A stretch of DNA of 64,000 nt from Afipia sp. (lineage in GTDB: Bacteria; Pseudomonadota; Alphaproteobacteria; Rhizobiales; Xanthobacteraceae), in contig JAFKEQ010000001.1 of the NCBI GenBank assembly GCA_017308575.1, positions 124,001 to 188,000 on the forward strand. The letters run 5' to 3'. The notes beneath the pieces are model-generated. The model had not been told where the DNA came from. It searched no databases and saw only the letters and a list, made by a program, of their open reading frames with translations. This document shows positions 27,791-36,439 of this stretch, piece by piece (position 1 is the first letter of the stretch; each line of letters opens with the position of its first letter). A program made the position numbers and the translations under genes.

Positions 27791-27823
27791 GCGTCCAGCG
27801 CCGGGCGCATCCATAGGCAATGC
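27791..27823 (+). promoter_or_regulatory. Putative ANTAR-type (NasT-responsive) RNA element in the nrtA leader
   Basis: GCGTCC-AGCGCC-GGGCGC (27791-27808) is a six-pair hairpin whose hexanucleotide loop has A at position 1 and G at position 4, the hallmark of ANTAR-protein targets. Directly after it, GCAT/ATGC (27807-27823) brackets a second hexanucleotide, ATAGGC, again A1 and G4, though with unpaired CC and A next to the loop. The second helix shares 27820-27823 with the left arm of the terminator, as expected for an antiterminator. A further hairpin, GACCC-GATG-GGGTC, lies at 27768-27781. Assignment rests on this geometry and on nasT next door. Confidence 0.6.
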
Positions 27824-27884
27824 CGCCGATCAGAACTCCCGAAGCCGTCCGTCGGCCATCGGGGTTCTGGCCGGCGGCATTTTT
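27820..27884 (+). terminator. Leader terminator upstream of nrtA
   Basis: ATGCCGCC (27820-27827) pairs with GGCGGCAT (27873-27880); inner segments AGAAC/GTTCT and CCCGA/TCGGG extend the stem, and TTTT follows. It sits after the sigma-54 start and 12 nt before the ribosome-binding site of nrtA, so it must be read through for expression. This is the place where NasT-type antitermination would act. Confidence 0.8.
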
Positions 27885-27906
27885 CGTTTCAACGCAGGAG
27901 ACGCGA

Positions 27907-29208
27907 ATGACCGACACCAAAACCATCCAGTTCACGCGCCGCGGACTGTTGAAGCAGACGGCGGCGACGGCCGCGCTGCTGGCCTCGGCCAGGGCGTTGC
28001 TGCCGTCCGGCGCTTATGCTGCACCGGCAACGCCTGAGGTGACTGGCGCCAAGCTCGGCTTCATCGCGCTCACCGATTCCGCGCCGCTGATCATCGCCAA
28101 GGAAAAGGGCCTGTACGCGAAGTACGGCGTGCCGGATGTCGAGGTGTTGAAGCAGGCCTCCTGGGGCGCGACGCGTGACAACATGGCGCTCGGCGGCAAG
28201 GGCGGCGGCATCGACGGCGGCCACATCCTGCGTTCCAAGGTGCATCTCTATTCGTCGGGCGCCGTGATGCAGAACAAGCAGCCGCTGCCGATGTACACGC
28301 TGCTCAATCTGGATGAGGACTGCCAGGGCATTTCGGTCGCGCAGGAATATGCCGAGACCGGCGTGACGCTGGATGCGGGCAAGCTGAAGGAAGCCTTCGC
28401 CAAGAAAAAGGCCAGCGCCGGCAAGGTGTCGGTCGCGATGACGTTCCCGGGCGGCACGCATGATCTCTGGATTCGCTACTGGCTGGCCGCCGGCGGCATC
28501 GATCCCACCAAGGACGTCGATCTGATCGTGGTGCCGCCGCCGCAGATGGTCGCCAACATGAAGGTCGGCAACATGGACGCCTTCTGCGTGGGCGAGCCGT
28601 GGAACGAGCAGTTGGTGAACCAGAAGATCGGCTTCACTGCGCTGACCACCGGCGAGCTTTGGTTCCGGCACCCGGAAAAGGTGCTCGGCATGCGCGCCGA
28701 TTTCGTCGATGCCAATCCCGTCGCAACGCAGGCCATCATGATGGCGGTGATGGAGGCCCAGCAATGGTGCGAGAAGATGGAGAACAAGGATGAGATGGCC
28801 GCCATCGTCGGCAAGCGGCAATGGTACAACGTGCCGGTCAAGGACATCATCGGCCGTATCAAGGGTGACATCGATTACGGCAACGGTCGCACCGCGAAGG
28901 GCACCAATCTTCTGATGAAGTTCTGGGGCAACAAGGGCGAAACGTCCTACCCCTGGAAGAGCCTCGATACCTGGTTCATGACCGAGAACATACGCTGGGG
29001 CAAATTTCCGGGCACGACCGACGTCAAGAAGATGGTCGACGCGACCAACCGTTCGGATCTTTGGCTCGCCGCCGCCAAGGGCCTCGGCCTGACCGATCTT
29101 CCCTCCGGCGATAGCCGCGGCGTCGAAAAGTTTTTCGACGGCAAGATCTTCGATCCGGCCAATCCGACAGCCTATCTCGACAGCCTTTCGATCAAGACGA
29201 TGGTCTGA
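27907..29208 (+). CDS. nrtA: Nitrate ABC transporter substrate-binding protein
   Basis: Periplasmic nitrate-binding protein of 433 aa, CmpA/NrtA family. It begins with a twin-arginine signal (TRRGLLK, then a hydrophobic stretch ending about residue 44), suggesting Tat export. The body has KLGFIALTDSAPLIIAKEKGL and the FPGGTHDLWIRYWLAAGGIDP and GEPWNEQ segments shared with NasS. AGGAG 7 nt before the ATG at 27907 fixes the start; in-frame codons before it fall within the terminator hairpin. First gene of the operon behind the sigma-54 promoter and leader. Confidence 0.93.
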   Translation: MTDTKTIQFTRRGLLKQTAATAALLASARALLPSGAYAAPATPEVTGAKLGFIALTDSAPLIIAKEKGLYAKYGVPDVEVLKQASWGATRDNMALGGKGGGIDGGHILRSKVHLYSSGAVMQNKQPLPMYTLLNLDEDCQGISVAQEYAETGVTLDAGKLKEAFAKKKASAGKVSVAMTFPGGTHDLWIRYWLAAGGIDPTKDVDLIVVPPPQMVANMKVGNMDAFCVGEPWNEQLVNQKIGFTALTTGELWFRHPEKVLGMRADFVDANPVATQAIMMAVMEAQQWCEKMENKDEMAAIVGKRQWYNVPVKDIIGRIKGDIDYGNGRTAKGTNLLMKFWGNKGETSYPWKSLDTWFMTENIRWGKFPGTTDVKKMVDATNRSDLWLAAAKGLGLTDLPSGDSRGVEKFFDGKIFDPANPTAYLDSLSIKTMV

Positions 29209-29216
29209 CGCTTCCG

Positions 29217-29236
29217 GCCGGCGACTGCCCGCCGGC
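29217..29236 (+). other. Intercistronic hairpin between nrtA and nrtB
   Basis: GCCGGCG-ACTGCC-CGCCGGC followed by a pyrimidine-rich TCTTCTCC. Such hairpins after binding-protein genes often stabilise the upstream mRNA or cause partial termination, giving more binding protein than membrane subunits. Confidence 0.5.
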
Positions 29237-29267
29237 TCTTCTCCTTAACCTGACAAAGGTAAGCCCC

Positions 29268-30161
29268 ATGTCCGCTTCCGCCGCCAAGAACGATGTCGTC
29301 GTTCCCGGCCCGTTCAAGCAGCCGGCCTCCAAGGTCGTGCCGCTCGCAGTCCAGTCTAAAAAATTTAACTACAGGGCAATGGCGGCCAGCGTCGCGCAAA
29401 CAATCGTCCCGCCGCTGGTCGTGCTGGTCATCCTGCTTGTGATCTGGCAGGTGGCCTGCTCCAACCCGTCGTCCTCGCTGCCACCGCCCTCGGAAGTCTG
29501 GGCCCAGAGCAAGGACCTGATCGTCAACCCGTTCTACGTCAACGGCGACCAGGACATCGGTCTCGGCTGGCGCGTGCTCGTCTCGCTGGAGCGCGTTGCC
29601 TACGGCTTCGGTCTGGCGGCCATTGTCGGCGTGTTGGTCGGCGCGATTATTGGCCAGTCGGTCTGGGCGATGCGCGGGCTGGACCCGATCTTTCAGGTGC
29701 TTCGCACGGTGCCGCCGCTGGCCTGGCTGCCTCTGTCGCTGGCGGCTTTCCTCGACTCGCGGCCGTCTGCGATCTTTGTGATCTTCATCACCTCGATCTG
29801 GCCGATCATCATCAACACGGCCGTCGGCATCCGCAACATTCCGCAAGACTACCGCAACGTCGCGCAGGTGCTGCGGCTGAACCCGATCGAGTTCTTCTAC
29901 AAGATCATGGTGCCGGCTGCTGCGCCCTACATCTTCTCCGGTCTCAAGATCGGCGTCGGCCTGTCCTGGCTGGCCATCGTCGCTGCCGAGATGCTGACCG
30001 GCGGCGTCGGCATCGGCTTCTTCATCTGGGACGCATGGAATTCGTCCCGGCTCACCGACATCATCGTGGCGCTGGTCTATATCGGCACTGTCGGCTTCGT
30101 GCTCGACAAGCTCGTGACCCTTCTTGGCGCGGTCATTACCCGCGGCACCGCGTCGAACTGA
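29268..30161 (+). CDS. nrtB: Nitrate ABC transporter permease
   Basis: Membrane subunit of 297 aa with about six helices and the EAA-type coupling loop (about residues 185-215; NTAVGIRNIPQDYRNVAQVL). It matches NrtB/CmpB permeases. The first 45 residues are a basic cytoplasmic tail. Lies between the binding protein and the ATPase of the same importer. Confidence 0.92.
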   Translation: MSASAAKNDVVVPGPFKQPASKVVPLAVQSKKFNYRAMAASVAQTIVPPLVVLVILLVIWQVACSNPSSSLPPPSEVWAQSKDLIVNPFYVNGDQDIGLGWRVLVSLERVAYGFGLAAIVGVLVGAIIGQSVWAMRGLDPIFQVLRTVPPLAWLPLSLAAFLDSRPSAIFVIFITSIWPIIINTAVGIRNIPQDYRNVAQVLRLNPIEFFYKIMVPAAAPYIFSGLKIGVGLSWLAIVAAEMLTGGVGIGFFIWDAWNSSRLTDIIVALVYIGTVGFVLDKLVTLLGAVITRGTASN

Positions 30162-30172
30162 GGGGAGCGAAC

Positions 30173-30970
30173 ATGAGCGCCTATTTGAAACTCGATCACA
30201 TCGGAAAATCCTTCCAGCGCAGTGGAACGACCAGCGAAGTTCTGCGCGACATCCGCCTGACCATCGGCAAGGGCGAGTTCGTCTCGATCATCGGCCATTC
30301 CGGTTGCGGCAAGTCGACCCTGCTCAATCTCGTCGCCGGGCTGACCTGCGTCACGACCGGGGCGGTGATCCTGGAGAACCGGGAGGTCAATTCGCCCGGC
30401 CCCGACCGCGCGGTGGTTTTCCAGAACCACTCGCTGCTGCCTTGGCTGACCGTCTATGAAAACGTCAATCTCGCAGTCTCCAAGGTCTTCGCGGGTTCGA
30501 AGACGAAGGCCGAGCGTAACGAATGGATCATGGAGAACCTGAACCTCGTCCAGATGGCGCACGCCAAGGACAAGCTGCCCGGCGAGATTTCCGGCGGCAT
30601 GAAGCAGCGCGTCGGCATTGCGCGCGCGCTGGCGATGGAGCCGAAGATCCTGCTGCTCGACGAGCCATTCGGCGCGCTCGACGCGCTGACCCGCGCGCAT
30701 CTGCAGGATCAGATGATGGAAATCCACACGCGCCTCGGCAACACGATCATCATGATCACCCACGATGTCGACGAGGCGGTGCTTTTGTCGGATCGCATCG
30801 TGATGATGACCAATGGCCCCGCCGCGACCATCGGCGAGGTGCTGGAGGTGCCGCTTGAACGGCCGCGCAACCGCATCCAGCTGGCGGGCGACCGCATCTA
30901 CCTCAAGTCGCGCGAGGCGGTGCTGAAATTCCTCTACGAACGCCACCGCTTCGTGGAAGCCGCGGAGTGA
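30173..30970 (+). CDS. nrtC: Nitrate ABC transporter ATP-binding protein
   Basis: ATPase of 265 aa with Walker A GHSGCGKST, Q-loop FQNHSLLPW, signature ISGGMKQR and Walker B ILLLDEPFGALD. It is a single ATPase domain, like NrtD or NasD, without the C-terminal binding-protein domain of cyanobacterial NrtC. AGGGGAG precedes the ATG at 30173. It starts 11 nt after nrtB and ends 4 nt before nirB, so it is tightly coupled. Confidence 0.92.
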   Translation: MSAYLKLDHIGKSFQRSGTTSEVLRDIRLTIGKGEFVSIIGHSGCGKSTLLNLVAGLTCVTTGAVILENREVNSPGPDRAVVFQNHSLLPWLTVYENVNLAVSKVFAGSKTKAERNEWIMENLNLVQMAHAKDKLPGEISGGMKQRVGIARALAMEPKILLLDEPFGALDALTRAHLQDQMMEIHTRLGNTIIMITHDVDEAVLLSDRIVMMTNGPAATIGEVLEVPLERPRNRIQLAGDRIYLKSREAVLKFLYERHRFVEAAE

Positions 30971-30974
30971 CGCC

Positions 30975-33425
30975 ATGACCGAGAAACTCGTCATCATCGG
31001 CAACGGCATGGCGCCCGGCAGGATGCTGGAGCATCTGCTGGAAGATGCACCCGGCCGCTATCAGGTCACCATCTTCAACGCCGAGCCGCGCGTGAACTAC
31101 GATCGCATCATGCTATCGCCCGTTCTCTCGGGCGAGAAGGCGTTCGAGGAAATCGTCATCCACGGCGACGGCTGGTACATCAAGAACGGCATCACGCTCT
31201 ACAAGGGCCACAAGATCGTCGCCATCGACCGCGCCGCGAAGACGGTGACGTCGGACCAGGGCATCACGGAAAATTACGACCGGCTGGTCATCGCCACCGG
31301 CTCCAATCCTTTCATCATCCCGGTGCCCGGCAACGACCTGCCCGGCGTGCTGTCCTACCGCGACATCGACGATGTCAGCGCCATGTTGCTGGTGGCGCAA
31401 TCGCGCGCCAAGGCCGTGGTCATCGGCGGCGGGCTGCTGGGCCTGGAGGCCGCTGCCGGTCTGAAGGAACGCGGCATGGACGTAACCGTGCTGCATGTCA
31501 TGGGCTCGATCATGGAGCGCCAGCTGGACCCCGCTGCAGCCTATCTGCTGCAACGCAAGCTGGAACAGCGCGGCATCAAGGTGCGCACCAAGGCCAACAC
31601 CAAAGCCATCGTGGGCAACGGCAAGGTCGAGGGCGTGGAACTGGACACCGGAGAAGTCATTCCGGCGACGCTGGTCGTGATGGCGGTCGGCATCCGGCCG
31701 AACGCCGGGCTTGCGAAGGAAGCGGGGCTCAGCGTCAATCGCGGCATCGTCACCGACGACCGCATGCAGACGTCCGACCCGTCGATCTTCGCGCTTGGCG
31801 AGTGCGTCGAGGTCGGCGGCCATGTCTACGGCTTGGTCGCGCCACTCTACGAAATGGCGCGCGTGCTGGCGGCGAAACTCGGAGACGGCGAAGACAGGCA
31901 CTTCGTTCATTCGGACACACCGACCAAGCTGAAGGTGACCGGCATCGATCTCTACTCGATCGGCGACTTCGCCGATGGCGACGATCGCGAGGAAATCATC
32001 CTGCGCGATGCCTCGGCCGGCATCTACAAGCGGGTCATCCTGCAGGACAACAAGATTATCGGCACGGTGCTTTTCGGCGAGACGGGCGACGGGGCCTGGT
32101 TCAACGATCTGAAGAAAAAGGCGACAGACATTTCGGAGATGCGCGACACGCTCATCTTCGGCCAGGCGTTTCAGGGGGGCGACTCCTCGGACCCTCTTAG
32201 CGCCGTTGCGGCTCTGGCGGATGATGCGGAAATCTGCGGCTGCAACGGCGTATGCAAGGGCAAGATCACCTCGACGATCAGGGACAAGGGCCTGACCTCG
32301 CTGGACGACGTGCGCGCGCACACCAAAGCCTCGGCCTCGTGCGGCACCTGTACGCCGCTCGTTGAAAAGCTGATGGCGCTCACATTGGGCGATTCCTACA
32401 ACCCGGCCGCCACCCAGCCGATGTGCAACTGCACGGAGCTTGGTCATGACGAGGTGCGCCGGCTGATCAAGGCGAAGTCGCTGAAGACCATTCCGGCGGT
32501 CATGCAGGAGCTGGAGTGGAAGACCTCCTGCGGCTGTCACAAGTGCCGCCCTGCGCTGAACTACTATCTCGTCGCCGACTGGCCGGACGAATATGCCGAC
32601 GACTACCAGTCGCGCTTCATCAATGAGCGCGTCCACGCCAATATCCAGAAGGACGGCACGTATTCCGTCGTTCCGCGTATGTGGGGCGGTGTAACGAATG
32701 CGGCGGAGCTGCGCGCGATCGCCGATGTCGTCGACAAGTTCGCAATCCCGACCGTCAAGGTCACCGGTGGCCAGCGCATCGACATGCTGGGCGTCAAGAA
32801 GGAAGACCTGCCGGCTGTCTGGGCCGACCTCGGCAAGGCCGGGTTCGTCTCCGGCCATGCCTACGCCAAGGGATTGCGCACGGTGAAGACCTGCGTCGGC
32901 TCGGACTGGTGCCGCTTCGGCACACAGGACTCGACGGGTTTCGGCATCCGCCTCGAAAAGTTCATGTGGGGTTCGTGGACGCCGGCCAAGGTGAAGCTCG
33001 GCGTATCCGGCTGCCCGCGCAACTGCGCCGAGGCGACCTGCAAGGACATCGGCGTCATCTGCGTGGACTCGGGCTTCGAGATCCACTTCGCCGGAGCTGC
33101 CGGTCTGGACATCAAGGGCACCGAGGTTCTCGGCCTCGTGAAGACCGAGGACGAGGCGCTTGAGGTGATCGTGGCGCTGACTCAGATGTACCGCGAACAG
33201 GCGCGCTACCTCGAGCGCATCTACAAATGGACCAAGCGCATCGGCATTCCCGAGATCAAGCGGCAGGTGCTGGACGATCCGGAGCGCCGCAAGAGCTTCT
33301 ATGACCGTTTCGTGTTCAGCCAGAAGTTCGCGCAGGCCGATCCCTGGTCGGAGCGCGTATCCGGCAAGGACAAGCACGAGTTCCGGCCGATGGCCGTCAC
33401 CCAATTCGCTGAAGCTGCGGAGTGA
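30975..33425 (+). CDS. nirB: Assimilatory nitrite reductase [NAD(P)H], large subunit
   Basis: Flavo-siroheme enzyme of 816 aa reducing nitrite to ammonium in the cytoplasm. Order: FAD-binding (IGNGMAPGRML) and NAD(P)H-binding (VIGGGLLGLEAA) domains, two BFD-like [2Fe-2S] segments (first starts near Cys421 with CGCNGVC; second CNC...CGCHKC), then the sulfite/nitrite reductase half-domain and the siroheme-[4Fe-4S] domain with Cys640-x5-Cys646 and Cys680-x3-Cys684 (CVGSDWC, GCPRNCAE). All ligands are present. Its stop overlaps the nirD start (TGATG). Confidence 0.96.
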   Translation: MTEKLVIIGNGMAPGRMLEHLLEDAPGRYQVTIFNAEPRVNYDRIMLSPVLSGEKAFEEIVIHGDGWYIKNGITLYKGHKIVAIDRAAKTVTSDQGITENYDRLVIATGSNPFIIPVPGNDLPGVLSYRDIDDVSAMLLVAQSRAKAVVIGGGLLGLEAAAGLKERGMDVTVLHVMGSIMERQLDPAAAYLLQRKLEQRGIKVRTKANTKAIVGNGKVEGVELDTGEVIPATLVVMAVGIRPNAGLAKEAGLSVNRGIVTDDRMQTSDPSIFALGECVEVGGHVYGLVAPLYEMARVLAAKLGDGEDRHFVHSDTPTKLKVTGIDLYSIGDFADGDDREEIILRDASAGIYKRVILQDNKIIGTVLFGETGDGAWFNDLKKKATDISEMRDTLIFGQAFQGGDSSDPLSAVAALADDAEICGCNGVCKGKITSTIRDKGLTSLDDVRAHTKASASCGTCTPLVEKLMALTLGDSYNPAATQPMCNCTELGHDEVRRLIKAKSLKTIPAVMQELEWKTSCGCHKCRPALNYYLVADWPDEYADDYQSRFINERVHANIQKDGTYSVVPRMWGGVTNAAELRAIADVVDKFAIPTVKVTGGQRIDMLGVKKEDLPAVWADLGKAGFVSGHAYAKGLRTVKTCVGSDWCRFGTQDSTGFGIRLEKFMWGSWTPAKVKLGVSGCPRNCAEATCKDIGVICVDSGFEIHFAGAAGLDIKGTEVLGLVKTEDEALEVIVALTQMYREQARYLERIYKWTKRIGIPEIKRQVLDDPERRKSFYDRFVFSQKFAQADPWSERVSGKDKHEFRPMAVTQFAEAAE

Positions 33426-33757
33426 TGATGACCTGGTTCGATATCGGTACGATTGACGACATTCCGCTGCGCGGCGCGCGTTGTGTCAAAACTCCACAAG
33501 GCGAAATCGGCGTATTCCGCACCCATGACGGCCGCATCTTCGCGATTGAAAACCATTGCCCGCACAAGGGTGGGCCGTTGACTCAAGGCATCGTTCATGG
33601 AGCGGCGGTCACCTGCCCGCTGCACAACTGGGTTTTTTCGCTCGAAACCGGCAAGGCGCTCGGCGCGGACGAGGGCGAGGTCAAGACGATCCCGGTCAAG
33701 GTTGACGATGGCCGCATCTCGCTCGCTCTGCAGAACATTCTGCTGGCGGCGGAGTGA
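33425..33757 (+). CDS. nirD: Nitrite reductase small subunit (Rieske-like)
   Basis: Protein of 110 aa with a Rieske fold and complete cluster ligands: Cys45-Pro-His47 and Cys64-x2-His67 (CPHKGG, CPLHNW). NirD proteins are small partners of NirB; many lack the ligands, so their presence suggests a real [2Fe-2S] centre. ATG at 33425 overlaps the nirB stop; the ATG at 33428 is an equally possible start. It ends 6 nt before nasA. Confidence 0.93.
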   Translation: MMTWFDIGTIDDIPLRGARCVKTPQGEIGVFRTHDGRIFAIENHCPHKGGPLTQGIVHGAAVTCPLHNWVFSLETGKALGADEGEVKTIPVKVDDGRISLALQNILLAAE

Positions 33758-33763
33758 TCCGGC

Positions 33764-36439
33764 ATGACAGCCAGCCAGCCAGCCGAGGTGAGGACCACCT
33801 GCCCCTATTGCGGGGTCGGTTGCGGTGTGCTGGCGCGGGTGGCCGAGGACGGCGCCGTTTCCGTTCGCGGCGATCCTGATCATCCCGCGAATTTCGGCAA
33901 GCTCTGCTCCAAGGGCAATGCTCTCGGCGAGACGATGAGCCTTGAGGCCCGGCTGCTACATCCGGAGATCGCGGGCCGTCAGGCGGATTGGGATACGGCG
34001 CTCGATCTGGTTGCAAAAAAGTTCCGCGAAACGATTGCCGCGCACGGACCGGATTCGGTCGCCTTCTACATCTCCGGGCAATTGCTGACCGAGGACTATT
34101 ACATCGCCAACAAACTGATGAAGGGCTTCATCGGATCGGGCAATATCGACACCAATTCCCGGCTTTGCATGGCGTCTTCGGTCGCCGGCCATCGCCGCGC
34201 TTTCGGCGAAGACATCGTCCCCGGGATCTATGAAGACTTCGAGCAAGCCGACCTCGTCGTGTTGACCGGCTCGAACACCGCCTGGTGTCATCCGGTCCTT
34301 TACCAGCGCCTTCTGGCGGCGCGGAAGAAGCGCGGCACGCGCATTGTCGTCATCGATCCGCGCCGCACCGCAACTGTCGATGAATGCGACCTGCATCTGG
34401 CGGTCGATCCCGGCACGGACGTGCTTCTGTTCAACGGATTGCTGGCGCATCTTTTCCGCCATGGCCTGGTCGACAACGACTTCATCGCCAGGCGCACCAC
34501 CGGCTTCTCCGAAACGGCCGCACTGGCGACGGCGGATGCGCCCGGCATCGAAGTCGTCGCCAAGGGCTGCGGTCTTAGCCCGGCCGATGTGCGTTTTTTC
34601 TACGAGCTGTTCGCGGTGACGGACCGCACCGTCACCGTGTACAGCCAGGGCGTCAACCAGTCGTCGCGCGGCGCCGACAAAGTCAACGCCATCATCAACT
34701 GTCATTTGGCGACGGGGCGTCTCGGCAAGCCTGGCATGGGACCGTTCTCGGTGACGGGCCAGCCAAACGCCATGGGCGGCCGCGAAGTCGGCGGTCTGGC
34801 CAATCAGCTGGCCGCGCATATGAACTTCGAGAACCCGGACGATGTCGCGCGCGTCGCGAAGTTCTGGAACGCGCCGGGGATTGCGACCAAGGTCGGGCTG
34901 AAAGCCGTCGATATGTTCCGCGCCGTTGGCGACGGCCGTATCAAGGCGCTGTGGATCATGGGCACCAATCCCGCCGTCTCAATGCCCGACGCACGGCATG
35001 TTCGCGCGGCGCTCCGCTCCTGCGCCTTCGTCGTTGTGTCTGACGTGACGCGCACCGACACAACGCGCTTCGCCAACGTCCTGCTGCCCGCCGCCGGTTG
35101 GGGCGAGAAGAGCGGCATGGTGACCAATTCGGAGCGGCGCATGTCGCGGCAGCGCCCGTTCACCGACTTGCCCGGCGAGGCGCGGCCGGATTGGCGCATC
35201 ATCCGCGACGTCGCCATACGCATGGGCTTCGGCGAAGCGTTTGCCTATGACAGCCCAGCCGCCATCTTCCGCGAGCATGCGGCGCTCTCCGCATTCGAAA
35301 ACAAGGGCGAACGGCTGTTCGATATCGGCGGCTTGGCGAATATCGACGCCGGCGCCTACGAGGATTTCGAGCCAACGCTCTGGCCGCAGCCCGAGCGGCG
35401 CAAGGCAGCGGAGCGCCTGTTGGCCGAAGGACGCTTTCCAACGCCGACCGGCATGGCGCGCTTCGTGCCGGTGCGCCAGGAAAGCACTGCGAGCACGACC
35501 GATGCCGCTTACCCGCTGGCCCTCAACACGGGCCGCCTGCGCGACCAGTGGCACACGATGACGCGCACCGGCGCGGTGGCGCGGCTGGCGGCGAATGCGC
35601 CCGAACCGACGGTCGATATCCACCCCACCGACGCAGCGGCCAACAAGCTCACGGACGGCGATCTCGCGCGCCTGACGACTCGCTACGGCTTTGCGCGCGC
35701 CAAGGTCCGCGTGACCGAAACCCAACGTCCCGGCCATGCTTTCCTGCCGATGCACTGGAGCGGCCACTTCGCCGCCAACGCTGCGGCCGGATCGCTTGCA
35801 ACGCCCGTTGTTGACGCCGTCTCCGGGCAACCCGAACTGAAACATGTGCCCGTGCGCATCGAACGCGAGAAGGTCAACTGGGCAGGCGTGCTGATTTCCC
35901 GCCGCGATCTGTGTCCGACAGGCTTTGTGCACTGGAGCCGGGCGCGCGTCGATGGCGGCTGGGTCTACGATCTGTGCGGGACTGAACCGCCGGACCAGGG
36001 CATTCTTCTCGCCAGCCGGTTTCTCGATCTCTACGAGCGCGATCATTTGCTTGAATATCGCGACCGGCGCGGCCTCGCCTATCGGGCTGCCGCCGTCGAT
36101 GCGAACGGCGCCATGGCGGATGCCCTTCTGGTCGCCACGCCCGATCAACTGCCGCGGCGCGACTGGCTGATATCGCTGCTCGCCTCGCGCCAGCCGCTCA
36201 CCCTGCTGGAGCGGCAGGCGCTGCTTTCCGGCCGCTCGCCTGCGCCCGTCGTTTCGGTTGGGCGCATCGTCTGCTCTTGCTTCAACGTGGGCCTGAACCA
36301 GATCGCAACCGCCGTCGCAAACGGCTGTTGCAGTGTCGAGGCGATCGGCAAGGAACTGAATGCAGGAACCAACTGCGGTTCCTGCCGCTCGGAGATAAGG
36401 AACATCATCGATGCAGGTCGTGTCCAGGCTGCCGAATGA
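33764..36439 (+). CDS. nasA: Assimilatory nitrate reductase catalytic subunit
   Basis: Cytoplasmic molybdopterin oxidoreductase of 891 aa reducing nitrate to nitrite. The N-terminal [4Fe-4S] motif is Cys13-x2-Cys16-x3-Cys20...Cys48 (CPYCGVGC, LCSKG). The long molybdopterin core includes NIDTNSRLCMAS and the dinucleotide-binding C-terminal domain (LNTGRLRDQWHTMTRTG). A C-terminal BFD-like [2Fe-2S] domain (about 835-885; CSCFNVG...CGSC) is the usual internal electron entry point of NasA in proteobacteria. No signal peptide. The last 29 nt overlap the start of cysG. Confidence 0.95.
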   Translation: MTASQPAEVRTTCPYCGVGCGVLARVAEDGAVSVRGDPDHPANFGKLCSKGNALGETMSLEARLLHPEIAGRQADWDTALDLVAKKFRETIAAHGPDSVAFYISGQLLTEDYYIANKLMKGFIGSGNIDTNSRLCMASSVAGHRRAFGEDIVPGIYEDFEQADLVVLTGSNTAWCHPVLYQRLLAARKKRGTRIVVIDPRRTATVDECDLHLAVDPGTDVLLFNGLLAHLFRHGLVDNDFIARRTTGFSETAALATADAPGIEVVAKGCGLSPADVRFFYELFAVTDRTVTVYSQGVNQSSRGADKVNAIINCHLATGRLGKPGMGPFSVTGQPNAMGGREVGGLANQLAAHMNFENPDDVARVAKFWNAPGIATKVGLKAVDMFRAVGDGRIKALWIMGTNPAVSMPDARHVRAALRSCAFVVVSDVTRTDTTRFANVLLPAAGWGEKSGMVTNSERRMSRQRPFTDLPGEARPDWRIIRDVAIRMGFGEAFAYDSPAAIFREHAALSAFENKGERLFDIGGLANIDAGAYEDFEPTLWPQPERRKAAERLLAEGRFPTPTGMARFVPVRQESTASTTDAAYPLALNTGRLRDQWHTMTRTGAVARLAANAPEPTVDIHPTDAAANKLTDGDLARLTTRYGFARAKVRVTETQRPGHAFLPMHWSGHFAANAAAGSLATPVVDAVSGQPELKHVPVRIEREKVNWAGVLISRRDLCPTGFVHWSRARVDGGWVYDLCGTEPPDQGILLASRFLDLYERDHLLEYRDRRGLAYRAAAVDANGAMADALLVATPDQLPRRDWLISLLASRQPLTLLERQALLSGRSPAPVVSVGRIVCSCFNVGLNQIATAVANGCCSVEAIGKELNAGTNCGSCRSEIRNIIDAGRVQAAE

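Noticed and set aside
31113..33404. 763-codon minus-strand open frame
   Set aside because: A mirror frame of nirB caused by high GC and strong codon bias; nirB has all catalytic motifs on the plus strand.
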